Origin: Austropuccinia psidii
Lineage: Eukaryota > Basidiomycota > Pucciniomycetes > Pucciniales > Sphaerophragmiaceae
Direction of reading: 5' to 3'
DNA: 64,000 nt
Assembly (NCBI GenBank): GCA_023105745.1
Contig: JALGQZ010000002.1
Location: forward strand, 45,064,997-45,128,996
The position numbers were made by a program, and so were the translations under genes. Below, piece after piece: positions 38,499 through 49,920 of this stretch; position 1 is the first letter of the stretch, and each line of letters begins with the position of its first letter. Under the pieces are notes generated by a model that was given only the letters and a program-made list of their open reading frames with translations, ran no database searches and was not told the origin of the DNA.

Positions 38499-39822
38499 TT
38501 ATATCTTATTGATTCTTGTCTTTTTGGGACAAGTATTGGCCAAATGAGATGTACTTCCACACTTATGACATTTCAAAGGAGCTTTGTGATGTGGATTATT
38601 GGGCTTTGAAATTGGTTTCCCACTGGTTTTGTTGTCCATTGAGGGTTTATACCAATTCCTGCCAATTTTTGTTCTAGTAGTGATGTCCTCCATAGAATTG
38701 ATATAATCTTCTGTAGAGAAAGGCTCAATGCATTTGCTTCTTATAGCATGCTTAAGGTCACCACCACATTTCCTTAATATACTTTTATGTACCATTGTTT
38801 AAGAAATATCAGGATGAAGGGCAGGTAATCTGTCCTTTTGTTTAAGAAACCAAGACATGGGCCTGTCCCTCTTAATATTAAAAATGGCTTCTTCAAAAGA
38901 ATTCTCCATTTTAAATCTCCAGGAATCATCTTCCCATTTGAAAATAATTTGTTCTTTCCACCAAGGCCAAGAATGTTTACCATGGTCTTGTCTCATTTTG
39001 TGATACCATTTCTTTTCTGATTTGGTAAAAAATGAGTGTAATCTGGCACTTATGTATTAATCTGGTATGTTAAAGTCTTCTTTAAGCATATTAATTGTTT
39101 TCATAAATTCCATATGATTATAATCCCCTTCACCACTGAAGGTTGGCCATTCCTCTAATCTTGAAATGTCTTTAAAATTGCAAGCAGTTTCCACTTCTGC
39201 ATCACTTGAAACTGTATGATGTAAGTCATCATTCAAGTTTAGCACATTTCTGTCAAGAATTGGTGTAGACTGTCCTGGAAAATCATTCTTCAGTGATATA
39301 TTATTAGTACTTGATTGAATATCCTCTTTCAATTCAAGTCTTTCTTTATCACCTTTTCCCAATTGTTCTTGAAAAAGATCTGCATTGTGCCCAGTTGAGG
39401 TTTCCAAGTTTTGAAATTGTATTATTAATTCTTTTAACTGTCTAGTTATAAAAGAAATAGAATTATAATATGGTTGATTGAGTAAGGTAACCTTAGACTC
39501 AATTCTTGCACAAATTTGTGCCAAAGACAAAATATTGTCTTTATTAACATTTTCCAGGGAAATAATGGTCTTTTGTGATTCTTTTACTTGTAGTATATCA
39601 TTACCCAGCTTTTGTTGGATATACTCAAATGTTTCAAGCTTTGTTATGATTTCTTTATTAGAAGTTTCAATTTGATTTACAAGCTTTACAAGATCTACTT
39701 CTTTGGAAAATATTGGTTAAATCTTTCCTCTTCCTTGTTTTTTAATTCCATCAGAGTTCTTGCAATATTGAACACATTTTCCATGGCTGTCTTCTCTTTC
39801 TTGGGAATCCTGTAATCCTGAA
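38499..39822 (-). pseudogene. Gag C-terminal part with CCHC knuckle, element C
   Basis: The minus strand reads DYRIPKKEKTAMENVF (39822-39760), then a long coiled-coil-like part (39530-39057), GEGDYNHMEFMKTINML, HSWPWWKEQI and the intact knuckle CHKCGSTSHLANTC (about 38540-38580). The CCHC spacing C-x2-C-x4-H-x4-C is complete, unlike in B and D. Frames change at about 39710, 39056, 38996 and 38795. Similarity to B/D gag is low except in the Trp-rich and knuckle parts. Confidence 0.8.
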
Positions 39823-41629
39823 TGTGAGCCTTAGAGGTATTTTCATATACCCAAAAGACCACAAATAACAAAATAAGATATAAATACAAATAAAATGAAT
39901 TTATTTATATTATCAAAATAAAAAATAAAATATAAATAAAAATATAATTATAATTTAAAATAAAAATTACATTAGATTTTAAAATTGTGGAATGCATTTT
40001 ACTTGAAAAAACTAAGTAAAAATGAATTTTTAATAAAGTTAATGAAATTAAAATATTTTTGGTAGAAAGTGACATAAAATATATTATAGCTTTTTATCCA
40101 ATAGATAAACTCGAGAAAATTACTTCCCCGTTGGATTCCTCATAAAAAATAAGGTGGGGTCACCTCTGGGCAAAATTTCTGTAACTCAACTCTCAATAAG
40201 CTTAAATTAGGTTTTAGTATTTTCTGTATGAAATTTGAAAATACTCAAAATATTGATTTAATTCACACAACATGTGGTGTTAACCATCAATTTCTGTGTT
40301 AAAATTGAGGTGTTGTGTGTAGTTTAGAAGTTATGAGGAATTGAAGTATTTTCAGTTGACATGTCACAAGGTGTGTGTGTATTAAATAGGTGAACTGTAA
40401 TTTAAATATGAGGTATCAATTATTACAGTTGTGTACTTTAAAACTCAATTTAACTGTATTTTTAAATTACAAATGTATTACATGATGAGGAATTAACAAA
40501 GATATAAATTGGAAAGATTAATTCTGGGGGGGGGGGGGAAAGGTACTCTAGCTCCAAGGGGGAGCCAGACCCCCAAAATCCTTTCTGAAAGGCGTGGGAT
40601 GTCAAAATCCACGCAAAGGTTCATCACTTTTGGTCTGTAATTGAGTCACAGGGTCTATGACTCAATTGATGATGAGGTTTTGATACCAACCAGGGCAGTT
40701 TTAACTGTTGCCAAGAGGGTAAAACTACCCTTAAGTTGAAACAATCTTAGTGAAAACGGTTTTAACTGGTTTCTAAGTCTTTTACACACATTATGACATG
40801 TCTTTAAGGCTCTAGACCAGGTATTACTATAGTAATGGCTGAATTCAGGGTCTAAAATGGCTAAAAATAGCAAAAAGTGGCTAAAACCAGCCCTTTTTTG
40901 GTCTAAACAACGGCTCAATGATGCCATAATTGGATTTTCTTCTGTCAGGGTGTTTTCCACGACTGACAAGAGTAAGTTTTACTTTTGGAGTAAGAAAATT
41001 GATGGCTATAAAAGAATGTCTTCTTTGTCCCACTTTTCTCTTCATGTTAGAATCTTTTCCTTTTATAATTAGTTTAAACACTGTTAAACCAGTCAATAAA
41101 AGATTACAACCACCCTTTTTGAATAATTTTAAACCTTTTAACCACGTGAAAAAATCATTATAATCATTGTTTGTAACTCTTATAGTCATTTTTACCCCTT
41201 GAACCACCCCATAAATGAATTAAAGCATCTTTCATCAATTTTAACTTTATCACTTTGTTTCCAGCTTCACTCTGGTCACTTTTGGACATGTTTTCTCTTT
41301 AAATATCCTTTTAAAGACTTTGGTCTTCAAATTAATTGCTTGCAGCTCTTTGCTCAATTATATCCAATTGAAATTGCTCTTGAAGAAATTTCTTTTGTAG
41401 CCTTAAATGTCTCTTGTAGAGTATTTTTGGATAAATGTTTATTGTTGGTAAAAACAATAAATGTTTATTTTTTTTTTTTATAATTATAAAGTTAAAAACA
41501 ATAAAATTGGCATATTTTCACTTCAAAATACTACTTCTTACTATTTTTAATCATTTTTTACCATATACAAATTTTGAGGACAGGAAAAGTACTTGATTTT
41601 TAATCAAAGTTTTGTATCCACACCTTACA
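39823..41629 (+). mobile_element. Second solo LTR of family 1 inside element C gag
   Basis: 1807 bp, from TGTGAGCCTTAGAGG to CACACCTTACA, without an internal region. It interrupts gag between AYPQ and DYRIPK, which join in frame when it is removed. The flanking five bases are CTGAA and CTGTG, so the duplication has diverged at two positions. It has a G13 run at about 40525. Confidence 0.88.
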
Positions 41630-42475
41630 CTGTGGGTAAGCCTTGTTCCACTTGGGCTTTGCCCTTCTGGTTGGTCTTTGGGGTTTGTTTGGGCTTGTTT
41701 GGCAGTTGTTGAGGTTGAATTTTGCTTTTGGAGGCTTGGGGAGCTCCACTGGGCTGTTTTCCTCCCCCTGGGCCAACTTCTTCTGGTAATCTGATAACAT
41801 GCTTTGGGTTTTAAACAAAGCTTTTATCTGTTGGACTTGTCCTTTGCAAGAAATGGGTGTCCAGCCCTTCAGAAGTTCCTCTGTCTTTTATGGTCCCATG
41901 AACTTCTTCACTTGAAGATATGATTTCATGGTGCCTATCCAAAGACTTGGGAGAAGTTCCCACTCTTACTGTTTTGCTTCCATAAACCCGTTCTCGTACT
42001 GAGACTGGAATATCTCTATTGTTCCATGTTGAAAGTGATTCAGGTCTGACAACAGAGATAGCAGTTGTGTCAGACTCTAGACTCTTCATAAGAGTGTCAA
42101 AGTACCTGGCTAAAATTTGGGAACTGGTGAAAGCTCTGGCATCCTCCCTTTGTGCCTCTCCTCTGGGCTGACATTCTTGTCTTTTGGATTTATGACTTGA
42201 ATGTCCTGGTTCAGATCCCTTTGATTGGATAGAGCAGTTAATTCCACTTCCCGTAGGAGTCATTTAATGTCAATATAAAGTCATTAAGACTAAGAAATGG
42301 ATTGAATTCACCTGCTGGACCTTTAAAGGGTTCTTTGGTAATTAAACCCCTTGGTGCTGGGCCAGTTTGAATTTCAATACTAGACTCTGAGGCTTCAGAG
42401 TCTGAAGAGCTTTCTCTGATGGATGACAATAGAGAAGAAAAAATATAAGTCAATTTATCAAACAATAAAAATAAC
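41630..42475 (-). pseudogene. Gag N-terminal region of element C
   Basis: Two overlapping frames are seen: 42465-42238 (MFDKLTYIFSSLLSSIRESSSDSEASE..., acidic and Ser-rich) and 42263-41811 (MTPTGSGINCSIQSKGSEPGHSS..., Ser/Arg-rich). They overlap by 26 nt, and the second is +1 relative to the first. The second ends in a stop (SPTDKSFV), after which coding resumes and runs to KAYPQ at the solo LTR. The overlap could be a leader ORF, a frameshift or decay. Function is inferred only from position. Confidence 0.6.
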
Positions 42476-42972
42476 TTATAAACTCAACTTATTGTATCAA
42501 TTTGATTTGGTGTAATTTATGGCAAATTATGTCAAAAATAAAGAAAAAGGTCTAAGATTGATGGAAAAATGTTTTTAGTAAAGTTTTTCAATTTTTCAAT
42601 TTTTTATGTGATTCTATATTTTCTTCAAAGAAATAATAATTATGCAGTTAATAAGTTATTAATCAAAATTGTATTATTATTCACTTTATACTAGAATAAC
42701 TCAAAGAAGAAATTTCAAGTCTGTGATGTGAAAAAGCCACTAGTTAGACAAAAGAAATTTATTCCAAGTCACTCAATAGTATATTGTCTCAAACAATAGT
42801 CTTAAGAAAGAAAAACTTTATTAATATTATAAAGATTATTTATAAGGGATAAGTCCCAGAAAGGCCAATATTAAAGTAAATATGGCAATTTTACGTCAAA
42901 AAACAGTAAAATAAGGTCTATAATATGATTCATGCTCCAAGAAATGGTTAAAATCATGGCCAGGCCCCCAAA
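42476..42972 (-). other. Untranslated leader and primer-binding site of element C
   Basis: The minus strand next to the LTR reads TTTGGGGGCC, then CATGAT, as in B and D. The rest is AT-rich leader without a frame. Confidence 0.55.
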
Positions 42973-45154
42973 TGTAAGGTTTGTCTATGAAACACTTGAT
43001 AATAGTTACAATATCAAGAGTACTATGACTGTCCTCAGTAGAAAAATATAATATAATAAAATATTATAGCCACCAATTTAAATATAATTATTAAAAATAA
43101 TTATATATAAAAAGAAATTTAATTATTATCATATAAAGTAATAATAAAAAATATATGATAATTATAGTAAATTATAATTATTCTATTATTGTTATAGTCA
43201 CTGACAATTATAACAATAAGGAGTGTAAAGCTCTTAATGAGACAATTACACATGGAAAAAATAAGTATTTAACCACTTAAAAATAATATATGAGTATTAT
43301 TTATAAAAGAATTATAGCACACACTGTGCAGAAAGGATTCTTATAGAAAAATTCTATATAAAAAAACTAATAATAGATAAAAAAGATATAGAATTTTAGA
43401 GAAAACTTATTTATAATGTTTATTTAATACGACAAGTCAAACAACAATTATTATATTAAATAATAATTAGAAGTTAAAAACACGCCAAAAATCAATATTT
43501 TTAAAGATAAAAAAACTTTTTATAAGAAAATTATGATTAAAGAGTTTTGGAGAGGAATTTGTGGATTTTGAAAGATATTTTAAAGACAATAATTTCATAA
43601 AATAAAATATATTATAGGTGATTACAACAATAATCTAATTTATGTAATTTAAATGCTTTAATTTAAGATTTATAAAGAATAAAATAATTAATAAATACTT
43701 TAATAATAAGATTTTATATATAATAAATCTTTTCCTGTTTGAATGTCCAATATTATTTGATTGATAATTCATTATGGACAAAAACAGTGATGAAAAGATT
43801 CTTTTTATGTCTACAGAGCAGCTCTCATGATTCATAATTGATATAGAGGGTGTGCTCAGGTCAAAAATTAAAAACCATGCTTAAAAATAAGGTTCTTAAC
43901 TTAAGGCAACTTATTTTTAATTCCAATTTCAAATTACCAGTGTTATTCTTAACTCCAAGTAGCTTTAATTCTCATTTAAGTTGATTATTTTCAGCTTTAA
44001 TAGAAAATATGCTTATTAATATTAAATTTCATCACATGAACAACTCAAAAATACAGTTTCAAGCAGAAATCTCTCAAGCTCAATTGTTAATTAATTTCTA
44101 AAGAAATCTTAATTTTCCAAAAGTATAATTAAAAGAGTAAATTTCCAGGCTAATTAACAAGTAAATCTGGTTAAAAAGGTAATTGAAATTCAATCTATGT
44201 ATAGATAACATTAAATTGTAAGCTGTGTGGAAGTTTGAAGCAAATCCATTAATAATTGGATTCTTAATAAATTTTTGAAGTTATTACTATTTTTACGTGT
44301 AAAATAGATATACACACTAAACCTTAACTTTTGATAAGGTTTTAATGCTTGTAGCTTTAAATTTTTAAGATTATTTAAGCTTTTTAAGCTTAATTAAGCT
44401 TTTACAGTTCTTTAAACCTTCACTTCAAGCTTGCCAATTTGGATTTACTCTTTTTAAGCTTGAAATTCCTCTCAAGAGTGGGATACAACCAGTTTAAAAT
44501 TCAAGGTTAGATCAAAGTCTTATATTAAAGTATAAATAGGGCTTAAAATCCCCAAGATAGGTGGACAACCTCAATTAAATCTTTGCAGATCCAAAAAGTT
44601 GGGTACCCCAGCTCTGTTTGGTCTTTTTCTTTGTCCCACCTTTTTTGCGTGGATTTTGCCCTTTTATTTATTTAAAGCCATACTATGGCCTTAAACACTT
44701 TTAAATTGAGCTCACACAAAAGTTACATTCTGTATGGAAAATCATTAGCCAATTCAGTAAATATACACAACACCTCAATTTTAACAAAAATTTTGGTAAG
44801 CTTGCATAAACCTAATGCAACTTTCAATTCAAGCTTGTTTAAGCTTAAATTTAACAATTTTAAAAGAATTTTAAAAAAGTTACATTAGTACTGTGAGATT
44901 CTTCAATCTTCCAATAACATAAGAAATAAGCATTCTTGGGTATAACACCCTATGGGTGTACCCTAGGTCATTTTTGGTGTAGAATCCAAAAAATGACATA
45001 GATTTATAACTTTGTTTATCCAAAAAAAGCTATACTTATTTTTTGTTACTTTTTATTTTAAATTCAATTGAAAAGTCTGTTGAAGACTAAATCAACTGTA
45101 TATAGAATCATTTGTGGCTTTATGGGTATGTTATGCATACCTCACAGGCTCCCA
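42973..45154 (-). repeat. 5' LTR of element C, family C
   Basis: 2182 bp, the sister of 28716-30887. It contains GGGTACCC at 44601-44608 and the 67-codon antisense frame at 44685-44888. Confidence 0.9.
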
Positions 45155-45239
45155 AAAGGACATACCTGAAGCTACTAAACTTCTGAGAAGGTTCAGACAC
45201 ACTAGAGATAAAAATATTAAAAATAAATATTCTTTTTGA
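45155..45239 (+). pseudogene. End of element B pol, resumed after element C
   Basis: The frame reads DIPEATKLLRRFRHTR and stops at TGA 45237-45239. It continues the frame broken at 28715. The first five bases are the second copy of AAAGG. Confidence 0.87.
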
Positions 45240-45250
45240 GGGGGAGGGAA
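45238..45250 (+). other. Polypurine tract of element B
   Basis: GAGGGGGAGGGAA lies directly before the 3' LTR. Confidence 0.75.
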
Positions 45251-47075
45251 TGTGAGCCTCAGAGGTATTTTCAGATACCCAAAAGACTACAAATAATAAA
45301 ACAAGATACAATTATAAATAAAATGAATTTGTTTATATTATCAAAAGAAAAGCTAGAATATAAATATAAATTTATACACAAAAATGGAGATCTAACTATA
45401 AGTTAAAAACAAAATTACATTGAACTTTAAAATTGTGAAAACACATTTTTACTTCAAAAAATTAAGTAAAGATGAATTTTCAACAAAAATACAATAATTG
45501 AAATATTTTTGGGAAAAGGTTAAATAAAAAATGCCATGAATTATTATTCAAAAAAAAACATATGAGAATTATTTCACCATTTGACTCCTCATAAAAAATA
45601 AGGCAGGGTCACCTCTGGGTAAAATTTCTGTAACTCAACTCTAAAGGAGTTTAATTCAAGTTTCTAGTATTTTTTATACAAAAGCTAAAAATACTAAAAG
45701 ACTTAATTTAATTGAAATCAAAATTTGTGTTAACAATCAAATTTTGTGTTGGAATTGAGGTGTTGTGTGTAGCTTAGAAGTTATGAGGAATTGAACTATT
45801 TTCAATTGAAATGTTAAAATGTGCGTGTGTATTGCATAAGTGAACTTTAATTTAAATATGAGGGGTTGATTATTACAGTTTTGTACTGTAAATACTCAAT
45901 TGAATTACATATGTAAATTATAAGTATAATACATGATGAGGAATTAAAAGAAACAAATAAATTGGAAAGATTGATTCTGGGGGGAAAAGGAATCTTGCCT
46001 CCAAGGGAGAGCCAGACCCCCAAGTTCCTTGCTGACAGGTGTGAGATGTCAAAATCCATGTAAAAGTCCATCACTTTTGGCCTGGAATTGAGTCACAGGT
46101 CCTGTGTCTCAATTGATGATGAGGTTTTGATACCAACCAGGGCAGTTTTACCTGTTGTCAAGTGGGTAAAACTACCCTTCAGATAAAACAAACATTTTAG
46201 AAACAGCTTTAACTGGCTTTGAAATCTCTTACACACATGCTGATGTGCTTTCAAGGCTCTAGACCAGGTATTACTATAATAATGGCTGATTTAAGGGTCC
46301 AAATGGCTGAAAATAGCAAAAAATGGCTAAAACCAGCCTTCTTTTGGTCTAAACCAGGGTTCATTTATGCCATAATTAGCTTTTCTGTTGTCATAGTGTT
46401 TTCCACGACTGAAAAGAGCGAATTTTACTTTGGGAGTAAGAGAATTGATGGCTATAAAAGATTGTCTTCTTTGCCCCACTTTTCTCTTCATGTTGGAATC
46501 TTTTCCTTTTATAATTAGTTCAAACACTGTTAAACCAATCAATAAAAGATTACAAACACCCTTTTTTAATCATTTTTAACCTTTCAAACATGTGAAAAAA
46601 TCACTATAATCATTGTTTGTAACTCTTATAATCATTTTTACCCCTTGAACCACCCCATAAATGAATTAAAGCATCTTTCATCAATTTTAACTTTCTCACT
46701 TTGTTTCCAGCTTCACTCTGGTCCCTTTTGGGCGTGTTTTATCTTTAAATATCCTTTTAAAGACTCTGTTTTTATATTCATTGCCTGCAGTTCTTTGCTC
46801 AATGAATTCCAATTGAAATTGCTTTTGAAGAAATTTCTTTTGTAGCCTTAAATATCTCTTGTAGAGTTTTTTTGGATAAATGTTTATTATTGGTAAGAAA
46901 ATGAATCATTATAATATTTTTTTTTTAAAATTATAAGGTTAAAAACAATAAAATTGGTGTGTTTTCTCTCAAAAATCTTATTTTATACTATTTTTAATCA
47001 ATTTTTACCTTAAACAAATTTTGAGGACAAGAAACTACTTTCTTTTTAATCGAAGTTCCATATCCACACCTTACA
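45251..47075 (+). repeat. 3' LTR of element B, family 1
   Basis: 1825 bp, from TGTGAGCCTCAGAGG to CACACCTTACA. It carries a G6 tract near 45979 and the bZIP-like dyad at 46086-46114. Confidence 0.92.
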
Positions 47076-49920
47076 CTGTTAAAGTGGTGTAATGGGCCTT
47101 ATTGGTCATACATTGAAGCTAACACTCACCCTGGGTTTACATACAAAACCAAAGAAGTCAAAATTTATGGGGAATGTAGTAAATAGTACTAGCAAAGCAT
47201 AGCAAGCTTACATAAAATTTGGGTTAGTTTTCAATCAAAGACAAAGAAAAGCATCATTTTTTTCTCAAAGATGGTTCATGATTACAAATTTCAATCTTCT
47301 CAGAATTATTGTTTTAAAAGATGAAGTTCTGATGTTTTTTGATATACTATTGAGTAAAAATCCAATGGGTTGATTAAATATCCAAGAAATCCTTTATGAT
47401 TAAACAAGTATTTCTAATCTTCAAAAAAAAAATAGTTTATTCTACTGAAAAGGAGAATCTAATTTCTAATCTAACTAAATAAATAACCATTGGAATTAGA
47501 TTTTCAAATTAAAGGGGAGTACATTTATGAATTTAAAAAAAAATTGATTTAAGCTTAGTTTCTTATTTTATGAGAATCAAAAAGATAGAAAGAAAGAGGG
47601 TTTTGTGTTGATCTGGTTGAAATCCATAACCATCTCAGATTTGAGTGAGGGTTTCTTCCTTGGAATTATGCTGTTTAGCCTCCTGTTACCCAAACCCCAT
47701 CTATCCTGATGGCTCCAACTTAAGGTATGACTAAATTCTATTATTAATTACTTGTATTTCAACCTAACTATTTAAAAGTACAAAATGGTTGGAAAAGATT
47801 TCTAAAAAAGTACTTTTAGTAAGTTATGGCACCCACCAAGCCAACGAAACCACCTTTTTTGCATTTCTCCCTATAACAGGGGCTCTTTGAAGTGATGAGG
47901 GCTTGGCACTCAGTAGACTGGAGCTCACGTATGGAGGGCTCAAGAATGGAATAAGATTGAGTAAACTTAAGAGTGTAATAAATATAGAACTTCTAATAAA
48001 AAAAATATAAGAAAGCCAAAAAAATAAGAGCAAGAGTAAAGAAAAAAAGAGCCAACCACAAACAAGTCCAAGTCCACTGTTTTCACCTGTCAAAAAGAAA
48101 GAGAATTGTTAATAAGGATATGGCCACTACAGCTCTAATGAACAGGTGAGGAAAAGACAAATACCAAATTAAAACTAATAAATATAATACCCAAAAATAA
48201 GAGTAAGAATATTTATCAGATAATAAATCAAATATATTAATCAACTGGGGAGAAGTCTGTAGGGGGAGGAAGAGGGGCTGGTATATGTGAGAATCCACCA
48301 GTCCTGATACAAAGAGTAAATTTTCTGGAGAGGGGTCTTCATTTGTATTGCTTTGAGTAATACAGCCCCTGTATGGATGTACAGGGTCTGTACAAGAGGT
48401 GTGGTGTATCTGGGTGATCATAGAGCTTCAGTCTTGTGAATCCAAAACTTTATTTGGAGTATCCAGCCTGTACAAGCATTGACAGGCTGTATTGATGAAC
48501 CAAGCTGTATGCATGTTTCAGCCAGAAAATTTTCTGAAACTCATTCCTGTTACACATACTGGCTTTTCTAGTTTCATGAGTTTGAGTGGGTTTAAGGTTG
48601 AATACCCTTACCCCTTATAGTGGATCTGAAACTCCCCTGGTGGAACTCAACTTCAAAGATTATTGTGAATCCATGTCTCTCAAGAATGCTTACATTAATT
48701 GATTCTTTCTGAAGTCCATGAAAAGTTATTAATAAACTCCTCTTGAATTAAAAAAAGGGAAAAGTAGTAGTAAAACTCTTCATGTGGCTCTATGAAGTCA
48801 CCTAATCTTTATGTGCACCAGACTACTCAAATATATATCACACATTACCACTATGCATATCATTAATATAATTACTGAATAGTGTAAGTTATTCTTTGTG
48901 GTAGTATTTTTCACAAGGCTTCTACTGTGTTGTTCTTGATTAAGGAAGTTTCAAAATATTATTTAGGTTTGATTGAACCTTATTCTCTTAAAGTTATTGC
49001 AAAATTTTCAAAGTAACCCAAGACACCTGTCATATGTGCCACCATTTTCAATCCAAAATTAAGGTAAAAGTTTTTTATAACAAATGATAATAAACTGGCC
49101 CAATTTGAAAATGAATCATTTGCAATTTTCACTGTGCTGGAAGAGGTAAAAAAAGCGCACCTTAACCTTTTGGAAAACCAACCCCAAGAAAATGTCAATA
49201 GATAAAGCCATAGGCTTATTTGATGAGATTTATACTTAATATTTTCCAGAAATAAATAAAATGGATCTTGAAAGGAAAAAATTTCTTGCATAAAAAAAAC
49301 ATACTTAAATTTTTAGAAATAATGAAAAATAATTTTCCCAACCCCTGCAGTGATGGGGCATAAATGCTTGGCCATACTAGCCACAAGTGTACCTTTGAAA
49401 TGGATGTTCTCAGGTGGTATAAGAATACTGAGATATAAAAGAGTCTTTCCTGTGTAAATTTATTTAGAGAATTTGACTTCTGCCAAACACTGGGTTAATA
49501 ATTTTGGACAGCTCTATTCTTGATATTGTTATTTTGTTTGTTTCTTATTTTAGTAGTTTAATACAGAACCATATCTGGACTGAGAGAGGTCTATTCCTGG
49601 AAAAAACCAGGATAGTTAGTTTTGGGTGGAAGCTTTAGATTTAAGGTGAGAAAATTAAGAGGGTGAGATCTTGAATTACAAAGTCAAAAATGAGAAGAAT
49701 ATATGCTGAATTGTGTTTTTTCAAGCCAGTTTCTATATTAGTATTCTCTTTGAAAGGGTGTTGGAGATGCATACTGATTGTCTAGCTCTTACAAATTAAT
49801 TTAGGAATTTTTCATTTACTGGGAAAACCAAAAAAAACTTGTAGCCAATAATAACTGCGGACCTATGAGCCCCTTTATTGATCAGTTATATTTAATTTAC
49901 TGGAGTCTACATCCAGATGA
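47076..49920. other. Intergenic sequence, no gene seen
   Basis: Minus-strand frames at 47824-48421 have no support beyond length. Two short hairpins lie at about 48364-48390 (CCCTGTA arms) and 48469-48494 (CAGCCTGT arms). Nothing else stands out. Confidence 0.4.

Larger units (their letters stand above)
28716..45154 (-). mobile_element. Ty3/Gypsy chromovirus element C, inserted in element B
   Basis: Its 3' LTR is 28716-30887 and its 5' LTR 42973-45154 (element on the minus strand), flanked by AAAGG on both sides. Inside, in minus order, lie the leader, gag, knuckle, protease, RT, RNase H, integrase and chromodomain-like tail. Two later family-1 insertions split it, at 32365-36085 (TSD ATATA) and 39823-41629. 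Removing these leaves about 10.9 kb. The 5' LTR ends GGCTCCCA where the other copy has GGCTCACA, a one-base change. Confidence 0.9.
20630..47075 (+). mobile_element. Ty3/Gypsy chromovirus element B, family 1, interrupted by element C
   Basis: The 5' LTR is 20630-22435. The internal region runs 22436-28715 and resumes at 45155-45250; the 3' LTR is 45251-47075. At the 28715/45155 junction the pol frame continues exactly: EDEWLAEK before and DIPEATKLLRRFRHTR after, once one copy of the AAAGG duplication is removed. Without the insertion the element is about 10 kb. The bases flanking the outer LTR ends (AAGGG and CTGTT) do not match, so no target duplication is visible. Many stops make it non-autonomous. 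Confidence 0.85.

Noticed and set aside
46219..46518. Sense frames in the family-1 LTR (MADLRVQMAENSKKWL...)
   Set aside because: They overlap the better-kept antisense frame and differ in length among copies.
47824..48421. Two hydrophobic minus-strand frames
   Set aside because: They look like membrane proteins only because the complementary strand is A-rich; no start context or homology recognised.
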